From Marine Group II euryarchaeote MED-G34 (lineage in GTDB: Archaea > Thermoplasmatota > Poseidoniia > Poseidoniales > Thalassarchaeaceae): a stretch of 41,564 nt of DNA. The position numbers were made by a program, and so were the translations under genes. Positions 24,158 through 32,800 of the stretch are shown one piece after another. The DNA lies in the NCBI GenBank assembly GCA_002457605.1, contig NTJT01000007.1, positions 1 through 41,564 of the forward strand, in the 5' to 3' direction. The first letter of the stretch is position 1; each line of letters opens with the position of its first letter. A model generated the notes under the pieces. It made no database searches, was not told the DNA's origin, and worked only from the letters and a program-made list of their open reading frames with translations.

Positions 24158-25555
24158 TTGACCGCCGACTCTGTAGAGGAGCATCTGGGACTGACAGGTT
24201 GGTCCGCGGAAGGAGAGGGGACTGGCGGTATACTCAAGGTTAGGGTGGAGGATTTCAGAGTCGAAGAGGTCTCTCAGATACCAGCGCTCGATCCCAAGGG
24301 CAGGTTCACGGTTGTGCGAGTTACTCTGAACAATTGGGAGACCAATAGATACCTCAATCGTCTGGCCAAGGCCTGTGGAATCAGTCGGAAGAGAGTATTC
24401 TCCTCCGGAATGAAAGACAAGCGAGCCGTGACTACACAAATCCTAGTCATTGATGCTCATCAGTCCAAAGTGGAACGGGTTAGTATTGCCGATTCGACAA
24501 TCGAAATTCTTGGTAGGACTCACCAGAAGATAGGAATGAGCGACCACGACGGAAACAGATTCACTATCACTGTCCGAGGATGCTGCAATTCGGACGGTAG
24601 TCCGATTGATGGAAAGGAGGCTATGAGGAGAGTCAGAGTGATGCAGTCGAGCATGTCCGAGAGGATGGGGGCTGACGCATTCCCCAATTGGATCGGCCCG
24701 CAGAGGTTCGGCGCTACTAGACCAGTCACTCCGGAAGTAGGGAGGGCAGTAATCGAGGACGACTACAAGAGGGCTTGCGATTTGTATCTGGGAATGGCAG
24801 GGCACAACTCGACTGAGGATGTAGCAGCTTTCAGAACCATGTGGCGCAAGACCAAGGAACCCGAGAGATGCTTGGAAATTATTCCCCGTCACTTGGGCTA
24901 CGAGAGGGGCATACTCGAGAGATTGGTGAAAGACCCCGATAATTGGCTTGGCGCTTACAAGAGCCTACCTCACTCCTTACAGCTTTTGACCATACACTCT
25001 CTACAGTCGCTTACCTTCAATCATGCACTAGCTGGACGTCTGGTATCAGGACTCTCACTCGTAGAACCTGAGTTGGGCGATTTGGTTGCTCCGATGAAAC
25101 CAAACGGTCGAATCGACGTCTCCAAGATGGCCCTAGTCAGTGAGTCCAATCTCGAGAGATGCCGACGCAACTGTAGATTGGGGAGACTGGCGGTGACCGG
25201 TCCGCTACCGGGAGGAAATGCAATCTTTGCACAGGAACAGCCCGGGGAGATTGAGCACCAAGCGCTCAAGGACACCAGTTTGGCGGATGCGGATTGGAAC
25301 GTTTCGAGAATTCCTCGTCTGACCTCCTCGGGGACACGCAGGCCGCTTGCAGTACCTTTTCGTTCCTTCTCGGTCGAGGAGGCACCCGAACTATCAGACT
25401 CCTCAGCCTCGGAAAAGTGGGAGAGAGGTCCGGACGAGACAGACCTGTGGCACCCCGATGGAGCCAGCCTCAGGATGAGGTTCGAATTACCGCCAGGAAC
25501 TTATGCTACAGTGCTCATGCGAGAACTGATGAAGTCCCCACTGGACCACTACTGA
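24158..25555 (+). CDS. truD: tRNA pseudouridine-13 synthase TruD
   Basis: A 465-residue TruD. From the proposed TTG start the catalytic motif FSSGMKDKRAVTTQ places the catalytic Asp at residue 87. Upstream of it is the family's VEDFRVEEV motif, and downstream NRFTITVRG and NWIGPQRFGATRPVT. The C-terminal domain with LPPGTYATVLMRELMKS is typical of archaeal and eukaryotic (Pus7) members. It modifies U13 of certain tRNAs. The start is unusual. The frame is open back to 24035 inside rpoL, but the only good site is TTG 24158, with GGTGAG starting nine bases upstream. No ATG or GTG in this frame lies between the rpoL stop and the conserved core. Confidence 0.92.
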   Translation: MTADSVEEHLGLTGWSAEGEGTGGILKVRVEDFRVEEVSQIPALDPKGRFTVVRVTLNNWETNRYLNRLAKACGISRKRVFSSGMKDKRAVTTQILVIDAHQSKVERVSIADSTIEILGRTHQKIGMSDHDGNRFTITVRGCCNSDGSPIDGKEAMRRVRVMQSSMSERMGADAFPNWIGPQRFGATRPVTPEVGRAVIEDDYKRACDLYLGMAGHNSTEDVAAFRTMWRKTKEPERCLEIIPRHLGYERGILERLVKDPDNWLGAYKSLPHSLQLLTIHSLQSLTFNHALAGRLVSGLSLVEPELGDLVAPMKPNGRIDVSKMALVSESNLERCRRNCRLGRLAVTGPLPGGNAIFAQEQPGEIEHQALKDTSLADADWNVSRIPRLTSSGTRRPLAVPFRSFSVEEAPELSDSSASEKWERGPDETDLWHPDGASLRMRFELPPGTYATVLMRELMKSPLDHY

Positions 25556-25556
25556 A

Positions 25557-25823
25557 TCAGAGTCGACCCATCTCAAGAGCCTCTATCTGGCCCACTAGTG
25601 GATTGATTCCTCTGACTCTATCTTCGAAGCCGTCGACAATACCCTCTCCTTCTCCGAGGACCACTTGGACCTCGATAAACATCATTCCGAAGGCCAATGG
25701 CTTGATATCTACAGCTTGGACCTCTTCAAAACTGCCAATTTGCTCGGCTATTCCGTCGTAGTCAGGAGTGCCGTCCTCAGGCTGATCTATAGTGACCTTG
25801 TACTTCACAACGACATGTCCCAT
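25557..25823 (-). CDS. Archaeal elongation factor 1-beta (EF1A nucleotide exchange factor)
   Basis: An 88-residue protein from the ATG at 25823 (MGHVVVKYKVTI). It matches archaeal aEF1-beta in length and pattern: a first strand, a short acidic helix (DYDGIAEQIGSFEEVQAVDIKPLAFGMMFIEVQVVL), and a final strand ending near IEALEMGRL. The conserved PLAFGMMFIEV segment corresponds to the PxAFGL strand that contacts EF1A. It promotes GDP release from elongation factor 1A. A GAGGTGA Shine-Dalgarno-like sequence precedes it, so the ATG five codons earlier is not preferred. It lies 15 bases after the zinc-ribbon gene, a common archaeal pairing, and converges with truD with one base between stops. Confidence 0.9.
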   Translation of the reverse strand: MGHVVVKYKVTIDQPEDGTPDYDGIAEQIGSFEEVQAVDIKPLAFGMMFIEVQVVLGEGEGIVDGFEDRVRGINPLVGQIEALEMGRL

Positions 25824-25838
25824 TTGTTCACCTCTCAA

Positions 25839-26012
25839 TCAGGGCCCTTCGAACCTGCACTCAGGACATACGTACTTGACAGCCTGCACCCTACTCTGCT
25901 CGCTGCGACCAATCGAGTGGCCGCATTCAGGACAAGGGAATGCAGTACTCCTCTTGTCAACTAAGGGTAGTCCGGACGATGCACAGAACTCTGCTCTTCC
26001 TGACATTGTCAT
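25839..26012 (-). CDS. Small zinc-ribbon protein adjacent to aEF1-beta
   Basis: A 57-residue protein (55 if the second ATG at 26006 is used). It has two CPEC motifs, at residues 27-30 and 48-51, and an extra Cys at residue 10. The ending YVCPECRFEGP matches the short archaeal zinc-ribbon proteins, often called predicted RNA-binding zinc ribbons, which typically sit directly before the aEF1-beta gene. Those usually have four CxxC motifs; here the first is reduced to a lone Cys (FCASSG) and the third is missing, so one zinc site may be lost. The role is unknown, probably ribosome- or RNA-associated. A TATA-like GCTAAAAGG lies about 33 bases upstream of the first ATG. Confidence 0.8.
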   Translation of the reverse strand: MTMSGRAEFCASSGLPLVDKRSTAFPCPECGHSIGRSEQSRVQAVKYVCPECRFEGP

Positions 26013-26146
26013 TCCTCGGTGACGCGGCGAACTGCACCCCCCTTTTAGCGTTGACCGAGAGGAGTGGCGTTAACATCCTTGCAGTGGTCCGATTAAAGTC
26101 TTGAGGACATTTCAAATTAGACCACCGTCCTGCGTTCTTTGATAGT

Positions 26147-26599
26147 ATGAGTGAAGAGGAGATTGGTCTGACAGGAAAGCAAGAGGATTTGAGTAGCTAC
26201 GTGACTGACGAAGGTGGGATATGGAGTCTCAGGCAATTGGAGAAAGTTAGAGGCTGGAACAATATCGAGTACGCACCCGGACTGTCCGGTAAGAACACCC
26301 CCTCTACTGGCCTATCTATGAATCGTGCATACATCCCTCCCGGGGGAATCGCCAAAGCCCATATTCACGTTGGTTTCGATGTTATGGTCTATCTCTTGCA
26401 GGGTAGTGTTCGTCACGAGTATGGTCCGGGTTGTAGGGAGTCTGTGGTGCATAGCGCGGGTGATATGTTCTACATCGAACCGGGCCTACCACACGAGGTT
26501 TTCAACTGCTCAAATTCCGAATGGGTACACGCAGTAGTCTCCCGTTCAGACGCATCCGAGTGGCAGAATATAGAGCCATATGACCGGAATTCAGAGTGA
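26147..26599 (+). CDS. Cupin-domain protein
   Basis: A 150-residue protein with one conserved beta-barrel cupin. Motif 1 is HIHVGFDVMVYLLQGSVRHEYG, and motif 2 is GDMFYIEPGLPHEVFNCS; together they give His residues suited to binding a metal. The N-terminal 50 residues are unrecognised. Many single-cupin proteins are isomerases, dioxygenases or sugar-binding proteins, and the motif alone does not give the substrate. It stands alone on the plus strand between two minus-strand units, with an AT-rich TTTCAAATTAG about 30 bases upstream of its ATG that could direct a leaderless transcript. Its stop lies seven bases from the stop of the convergent RlmE gene. Confidence 0.82.
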   Translation: MSEEEIGLTGKQEDLSSYVTDEGGIWSLRQLEKVRGWNNIEYAPGLSGKNTPSTGLSMNRAYIPPGGIAKAHIHVGFDVMVYLLQGSVRHEYGPGCRESVVHSAGDMFYIEPGLPHEVFNCSNSEWVHAVVSRSDASEWQNIEPYDRNSE

Positions 26600-26605
26600 T
26601 TTCAG

Positions 26606-27355
26606 TCACTCTTCTTCACGCTTCTTAATGCGTCGGAAACCGACCTTCGACTCTATCTCGTCAGATTCCTCCTCGACGACAATCCCTAGTTCGGACAAGT
26701 GGTGCTGCACCTGCTCTGACGCACTCTTCCCTTGTGCTCCTCCCTTGGGTCGAGGAAGTCTGTTCTGGCAGATCAGATAGGTCTCTGAGGATGCACTCCG
26801 ACTTGCGGTGGGGGAGTATCTCTGGACGTTGGAGAAGCGATCCCGAGCGGCGGTGACTAGACCCTCGATGCCCGTTCCTTGGAAGATCTTCGTGACGAAG
26901 CTGCCACCAGGAGGGATGAACTTCATTGCCGCATCGAGGACCAGAGTCGAAAGCTCAAGTGAGATTGTTTGATCGGTGTCATATCGTCCTGTCAGATTAG
27001 GAGAGATGTCGCTGACCACGACGTTCAGTTCACGCTCACCCAGAGTCTGGCTTATCCGTGCAATCGTATCTTCCTCAGAGATGTCGCCGATGATGATGCT
27101 AGCGCCATCGACTGGAGATGTCGCCAGCAAGTCCACTCCGATTACCAATCCTTCCTCTCCAGTCTCTTCGACGGCTACCTGAACCCATCCACCGGGATGG
27201 CACCCCACATCAAGCACCACATCTCCTCTCCGGATGATGCCGAAACGCTCTTGGATCTGCTTGAGCTTGTAAGCTGAACGCGTGCGATACCCCTTGGAAC
27301 GCGCTATCCTCCTCCAAGCGTCGCGCCTGTTGTCTTGATACCAGCGCTTGCTCAT
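26606..27355 (-). CDS. rlmE: RlmE/FtsJ-family rRNA 2'-O-methyltransferase
   Basis: A 249-residue methyltransferase from the ATG at 27355 (MSKRWYQDNRRD). The Rossmann SAM motif is VLDVGCHPGGWVQVA. The catalytic tetrad K-D-K-E is present: Lys in RSAYKLKQI, Asp in VVSDISPNLTG, Lys in FVTKIFQG and Glu in SSETYLIC. Members methylate the 2'-OH of a uridine in the large-subunit rRNA A-loop, or tRNA in some eukaryotic paralogues. The C-terminal 50 residues beyond the core are acidic and Lys/Glu-rich. An upstream ATG at 27409 overlaps the epimerase stop by four bases, but the sequence following the ATG at 27355 is a better family N-terminus. It follows the epimerase on the minus strand. Confidence 0.9.
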   Translation of the reverse strand: MSKRWYQDNRRDAWRRIARSKGYRTRSAYKLKQIQERFGIIRRGDVVLDVGCHPGGWVQVAVEETGEEGLVIGVDLLATSPVDGASIIIGDISEEDTIARISQTLGERELNVVVSDISPNLTGRYDTDQTISLELSTLVLDAAMKFIPPGGSFVTKIFQGTGIEGLVTAARDRFSNVQRYSPTASRSASSETYLICQNRLPRPKGGAQGKSASEQVQHHLSELGIVVEEESDEIESKVGFRRIKKREEE

Positions 27356-27405
27356 ACTGAGTCCTCGGGTCACGGGGTTATGAATGGGGCTCGCCAGGCA
27401 AGCGC

Positions 27406-28347
27406 TCACAGGCCAATCTCGTCTATCAGAGCTCGAGCAGTGTGTCTGATGGCCTGCTCCGACTGCATCCCGGGTGAGAATCCAGTGGAGAACAGAAATT
27501 CGACATCAAGAGAGGTCTTCGGAACATCGCCAGCCCAGCCACGATCTCCTCCGGTGTATTCGATTGAAACTCCTTCCAGACCACTCTCCTCGATCACAAT
27601 CTCTGCGATTCTGCCAACCGAACAGGTGTCCCCCGTTCCAAGGTTGTACAGGTTGACATCAGCATCGACGCCGTCAATTAAGTGCAGCATGGCGCCGACG
27701 CAGTCCTCGGCTGACATGTACGACTTTTCTTGCCGACCGTCTCCTAGGACCTCCAGTCTAGAAGGATCGGATTTGAGCTTGTGCACGAAGTCGTAGATGA
27801 CGCCATGAGTTCCTCTGGGACCGACGATGTTGGCGAACCTGTGTATCCATGACTTGGCGCCAAAGGTGCCGCACCAAGCAGTAATCAGGGCTTCCGAGGC
27901 GAGTTTGGAAGCCCCGTAGAGTGAAATTGGTTTTATTGGACCATATGTCTCGGGCGTCGGCATCTGGGAAGCTTCACCGTATACTGCTGAGGACGAAGAG
28001 AATGAAATCCTACTCACTCCCTCCATACGCATTGACTCTAGTACATTGTAAGTTGCTATCGTGCCTTGTCTGAGGTCGGTATCGGTTACAGAGATGCCAA
28101 GCCTGATGTCAGGGTTTGCTGCCATGTGGTGGACAGTGTCCACACCCTCCATGGCCGATCTCACGGATTCCAGATTGAGTAAATCTCCCTTCATGACTTC
28201 CACCATGCCCGAGCCAGCGTGATGAGAGAGGAACTCCTCGCGTCCACTGCTGAAGTTGTCGAGTACGCGTACCTGCTTGCCATTAGCCACCAACGAGTCA
28301 ACTAAGTGGGAACCGATGAACCCCGCGCCTCCAGTAACCAGTTCCAT
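27406..28347 (-). CDS. NAD-dependent nucleotide-sugar epimerase/dehydratase (GalE-like SDR)
   Basis: A 313-residue extended short-chain dehydrogenase. The NAD-binding motif TGGAGFIGSHL is at residues 5-15. The active-site region shows SSSSAVYG and then LYGASKLASEAL, the YxxxK catalytic pair, followed by FANIVGPRGTHG. The C-terminal substrate region has GDGRQEKSYMSAEDCVGAM and YNLGTGDTCSV. These fit UDP-glucose 4-epimerase or related dehydratases acting on nucleotide sugars. The exact substrate cannot be told from motifs alone. Sugar modification of exported proteins or surface glycans would fit the many secreted proteins nearby, but that link is inferred. Confidence 0.88.
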   Translation of the reverse strand: MELVTGGAGFIGSHLVDSLVANGKQVRVLDNFSSGREEFLSHHAGSGMVEVMKGDLLNLESVRSAMEGVDTVHHMAANPDIRLGISVTDTDLRQGTIATYNVLESMRMEGVSRISFSSSSAVYGEASQMPTPETYGPIKPISLYGASKLASEALITAWCGTFGAKSWIHRFANIVGPRGTHGVIYDFVHKLKSDPSRLEVLGDGRQEKSYMSAEDCVGAMLHLIDGVDADVNLYNLGTGDTCSVGRIAEIVIEESGLEGVSIEYTGGDRGWAGDVPKTSLDVEFLFSTGFSPGMQSEQAIRHTARALIDEIGL

Positions 28348-28402
28348 GGCCGTACGACCCTAGGGTCAGCCTTGAGTCCATCGGGTTGCCGTCGCTGGCA
28401 AA

Positions 28403-28972
28403 TTAGGCCCACATACCGCTCTGTTTGCGCCCCCGCAGTGCGTGGGCAGCGACGAGGAACCCTATCAGGGACAAGTGAGCGACTGTGCAGAATGGGCAAA
28501 TGTGAGGGGCGCCTTCGACCTGAGTCAACTCAACGAAAATCAGGAAGGCGACGAAGGGCACGCCAGCGAGCCCGGCCAGCAAAGAGTAGGAGGTGAATGA
28601 CTCTGCCCATTTCGCATGCATGTCCATCCGTAGTGACAGGAAGAGGAAGAACAGCAGGCTGAAAGAGAGTAGTCCAGTGATTCCCCATGGGATGCCGAAG
28701 AGATTATTCCATTCCGGATCGCCAATCACAGAACCACACTGGACGAGACCCTCGGAGGCGCACATACTGCTCTCGCCTGAATCGAGCAGTGAATTGTGGA
28801 TGGCGTAGGTCCAACCCGATGACATCAGTCCGATTACTGAGAATACTAATCCTGAATCGATCATTCCCTTGGTGCCTTCTTCACCATCCGTTCGACTCGC
28901 TTTCAGACCTCCGGCCGAGGCAATCGCTAGTCCGGCGATGAATATCATCAGAGGGGCATCCAGAGCCATCAA
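28403..28972 (-). CDS. Vitamin K epoxide reductase (VKOR)-family disulfide-forming membrane protein
   Basis: A 189-residue membrane protein with four or five hydrophobic segments. The loop Cys pair is CASEGLVQC (Cys 71 and 79) and the active-site CxxC is CPFC (Cys 159 and 162), in the order and eight-residue spacing known for VKOR. The Cys-to-Trp region (NNLFGIPWGITGL) with its conserved small/aromatic residues also matches. In prokaryotes VKOR replaces DsbB: it reoxidises a thioredoxin-like partner and passes electrons to a quinone. The partner is the adjacent thioredoxin-like gene, with which it overlaps by four bases (ATGA). This strongly implies an oxidative protein-folding pair facing outside the cytoplasm. 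Confidence 0.9.
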   Translation of the reverse strand: MMALDAPLMIFIAGLAIASAGGLKASRTDGEEGTKGMIDSGLVFSVIGLMSSGWTYAIHNSLLDSGESSMCASEGLVQCGSVIGDPEWNNLFGIPWGITGLLSFSLLFFLFLSLRMDMHAKWAESFTSYSLLAGLAGVPFVAFLIFVELTQVEGAPHICPFCTVAHLSLIGFLVAAHALRGRKQSGMWA

Positions 28973-29646
28973 GTTCCACCCACCAAGCGCTGCAGAGCGC
29001 CTTCCATCTCTTCCCCCTCAGGGTGGTTGCCCGACTGTTGCGGATTCCAAGCCACTATTCCGTCGGGCTGTAGCAGTGCGGCAAATGGTGTCCCAGGTAA
29101 TTCCCAGTCCCCACTCGTCCTCGTATTCAGGTCGTCGATGTAGATCCACGAGTGCGGATTTCCAGGTCTATCTGCGCAGTTTGAGTTAGTTATACAGCCG
29201 TCGTAAGGAGTCTTGTCCCTGAAAGCCTCCACTTCCTCCCGGCTGCTGTCGTGACCCTGGATTCCGAGTTCAACCACAACGGTGACGAAGGTCACTTCCT
29301 GATTCCATTGTGAGTGTAACTGGCTCATCATCTCGCCCTCACTCCAGCAGTATGGACAGTCAGTATCGATGTACTGCACAACTATCCAATCACCATCTCC
29401 GCCCGGTGCCCAACTCTTGTTGAACAAATCAGACAGACGGAAGTCCTCCCACTCCCCTCCGCTGTAAGCCTGGGCTGAGAAGTCGGGAGCCAACTCGCCC
29501 TCTGAAGGGCCGACCTTGACCACAGGTGCCAGAAGCATCACTGCCATCAGAATCATACTAGTAACTCCAAAGGTCACCAGAGCCGCCATCAATCTGACAT
29601 CATCATCCCTGCCTTTGGGGGCGGCCACCCTCCTTCTCCTAGCCAT
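28969..29646 (-). CDS. Membrane-tethered thioredoxin-like protein (disulfide oxidase partner of VKOR)
   Basis: A 225-residue protein with a basic N-terminal tail, one membrane helix at about residues 19-44 and an extracytoplasmic thioredoxin fold. The active site is DTDCPYCWSE with CPYC at residues 97-100. Later features are FVTVVVELGIQGHDSS, a second Cys pair (GCITNSNC) and ELPGTPFAALLQPDG, whose cis-Pro is the thioredoxin TP motif. The CPYC dipeptide resembles glutaredoxin and DsbA-like proteins. As the first gene of the pair it should accept oxidising equivalents from VKOR and make disulfides in exported proteins. Divergent from it is the RND transporter at 29819. Confidence 0.88.
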   Translation of the reverse strand: MARRRRVAAPKGRDDDVRLMAALVTFGVTSMILMAVMLLAPVVKVGPSEGELAPDFSAQAYSGGEWEDFRLSDLFNKSWAPGGDGDWIVVQYIDTDCPYCWSEGEMMSQLHSQWNQEVTFVTVVVELGIQGHDSSREEVEAFRDKTPYDGCITNSNCADRPGNPHSWIYIDDLNTRTSGDWELPGTPFAALLQPDGIVAWNPQQSGNHPEGEEMEGALQRLVGGT

Positions 29647-29818
29647 GCATCTCTGTCGGGTGGCTCATCCACTTTCAGGGATTCGATGGTCTCTGACTGA
29701 TAGCAAGCAAGCTGTAACACGGTCAGGCAGTTCCAAAATTTCTATTCTCGTTCGTAACACGCCTCCTACACGGAGCCGATGCGAACGCTTCATTTGGCTC
29801 CGGTGGAGGCCCCATCCC

Positions 29819-32800
29819 GTGGCGCGAGTTGAGCCGGAGGATAAGTACTCCATCGGAGATGGAGAAGGCCGTGATGACGAGGCCGCTTTTTGGGACGGCT
29901 TCTTTGAGAAACTCAAGCCCCTCAAAGAGTCCTTTGACAGTGCTCGCGAAGGCTTCGCCGACAGTTTCATCGGTGAAGGATTGGACACAACGGCTCAACT
30001 AATAGATGACGTAAGTGATGCCGCCGAGGCCACTACTCGTAGGACGGTCGAACTGACTTACTCATCAATACTCAGAAGTCCGGCCAGTATCGTAGTCCTC
30101 CTCCTTCTGGTAACTACGGTGATTGGTAGGGACGCCATGGAGTTCGAACACCAAATCAACGGAGACGTTGAGATATACTTGCCTGATGGAGCCGACTCCA
30201 CTATCCTATTGCAGCAAGTCAGGGAGCAGTGGTCGACTGACATTTTCATCCTATATGTGCAGACCGACAACGCTGTCGACGATCCCAGCCACAGGGGAAC
30301 AGAGAATATCACCAGTGTAGAGATACTGAAACAGATCTCGTGGATAGAGGGGGACGATCAGAACCGAGGGATAGGCGGCTACCAGTCCGGACTCGACTAC
30401 AATAAGGAGGACAGGGGAGGGATTGATGGCGTCGTTTGGGTAATCTCTCCTGCGCAGATTATCAAGGAGGCGAACTCTTCCAACTACCGCTTCAACTGCG
30501 CGATGGAAAAGTATGCGTTGCCGACAGGAGACAACGAAGACTGCGCGGTCTCGTCACTCAATCCCTACGAAGGGTATTCGATTCCAGAAGGCTCTGGAGC
30601 ACAGGAGAGAATAGACAGGTTCGTCGAGGATGCAGAACCGCTACTATCTAACTTCGTTCGTGACACCAATAACGACGGCATCTGGGATACGGGAGTAGTC
30701 ATCATGGGGCTGAAGTTCGATATGTCGGAAACGGACATCACATCTCGTCCGGACCCAAAAGGCTCAACTGAAGAGAATCCAGATGGAATTTTGAGGGACC
30801 ACAAGGCCTTCATCACACACTCTCAACAGTTGATTTACGAGGAATCAAATCCTGTGGACTGCCAACTTTGTCACAGAGTATACGATACTCCTACCTCAAC
30901 AATGGACGAATTCACTTCAACTGACAACCGCAAGGCCATCACTATTACCGGATTGACTCCAGTGGTGCACGACATCTCCGATGCAATCTACATCGAACTT
31001 GTCGACAGGATGCTCCCCATCAGTATAGTTCTAGTCTCACTGGCCATGCTGCTACTGCACCGCAATCCAAAGGTCATTATTATCTGCGGCGCCCCCATTT
31101 TGATGAGTCTAGCAATAACATTCGGCATCACCGTCATCGCCGACATCATGCTCACTCCAATGATTATCTCTGTTGGCCCCATACTGGTCGGGCTAGGGGT
31201 TGACTACGCCCTGCATTTGACCAACAGGATAGAGGAGAATAGAATTGAGTTGATTGAGGAACGTCTCGAGATGGCTTGGTCGGCTCAGAGGGACGGCTTC
31301 CAGACCGAGGATATCGACCCGTGGGATCCACATATCAGTCTCACAGCGACAGTCAGAGCAGTTCTTACTACCGGGCACGCCATATTCCTATCTGCGTTGA
31401 CCACTATCATAGGTTTCAGTGTACTCAGGTGGCCCAGTTTGGTTCCGATAGAGCCTATGAGGACAGTCGGAACAACGCTCCTAATAGGTATCTCGACTAC
31501 ATTCGTGTTATCGATGCTAATGGTCCCCGCGCTGGTTCAGTTACTGAGATACAGAAAGAGCCGTTCAAAAGCCTTCGATAAGTTGTGGGAGTCAATAGGG
31601 GAGATTCCAGTCAAGGCCACTGTCATAGTTCTGATAGTCACCTTAGCCTTGACTTTCTCAGGGGCTCGCATCCTTGAGGAACAACTCGGACAGGGAATAA
31701 GCGGCGCCGCCGATGAGGTCCCTCCAGGTCTAGAATCATATGAGACCCTCAGGGAATACAGCTACGTCTTCGATGGCGGACAGACTAACATGTTCATCGT
31801 AGATGCTACTCAGAGAGGGGCTCAGAATGACACAGCCCCGATTCGGGACCTCCCTATACTCGATGCCATTGATTTCATGCAAGTCAACAAAATTGACCAA
31901 GTGGCTAATACCTCCACCGTCAGTTTAGTAACCATTCTGAAATCAATACATGTAGATGTCGTGATTGGAGATTTAGAATTATACGATGAGAGCCTTTGGG
32001 AAATCCTTCATGATGAGTGTTGGGATGAGTCGACTAATCCCCTACGCCCTGATTGTTGGGCCTATGTCGTGACCAGTCGCGAGGACATGGTCAATGTGGC
32101 TTTCGACACCCTCTCTCCAGAGATTCGATCAATGCTGATGAATGCTGATCAGGGCTCAGGCGAGACAAAGACTCTGGTTTATGTTAATCAGCCCTATCTC
32201 AATCTGGCTGATGCAGGCTCTCTACGGGATGCCATAGACGGCTTCTTGACGGGTGTAGGATGCGGAGGCTCGGCCTGGACCTGCCAAGGCCTAGGATTGG
32301 ATCAGACCTTCAACTCGCTCTTAACGGGAGGGCTGCCAGTATCCATCGATGTCAACGATGGGGTCCACGAGGCCCAGTCAGAGACAACCATAGCTACGAT
32401 GCTCATACTGCTCATCGCTATGACCTTCCTGTTTCGCTCCCCTCGGTTGGCTCTATTCACTATGATTGCAGTAGGGGTTGTTGTGGTTTGGCAGCCACTA
32501 TTGATGCGCAGTGGTGGCGTTAACGTCAACTTCTTCACCGCCATGGTAGGGACAATTGTCTTCGGCATAGGGGTGGATGATTCCATCCACATCGTTGATC
32601 GAATCAAAGACGAAGGAGAGACTCCTGCTGGTATCGTCAAGTCTGTGTCTAGGACCGGTCAGACCATCTTCGAGACCACTGCCACGACCTGTGCCGGCCT
32701 CTCAGCTGGATTATTCGTAGCCATCCCCGGACTGCAGAACTTCTTCGTGTTGATGATGCTGCTACTCATTCTAGCTCTGCTGACTAGCTCAATCCTTCTG

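Noticed and set aside
27335-27796. Plus-strand frame opposite the RlmE start and the epimerase
   Set aside because: The minus-strand genes have clear catalytic motifs across the same region; the plus translation has none.
29516-29818. Upstream extension of the second RND transporter
   Set aside because: It lies over the divergent thioredoxin-like gene and its translation is not protein-like; the GTG at 29819 removes the overlap.
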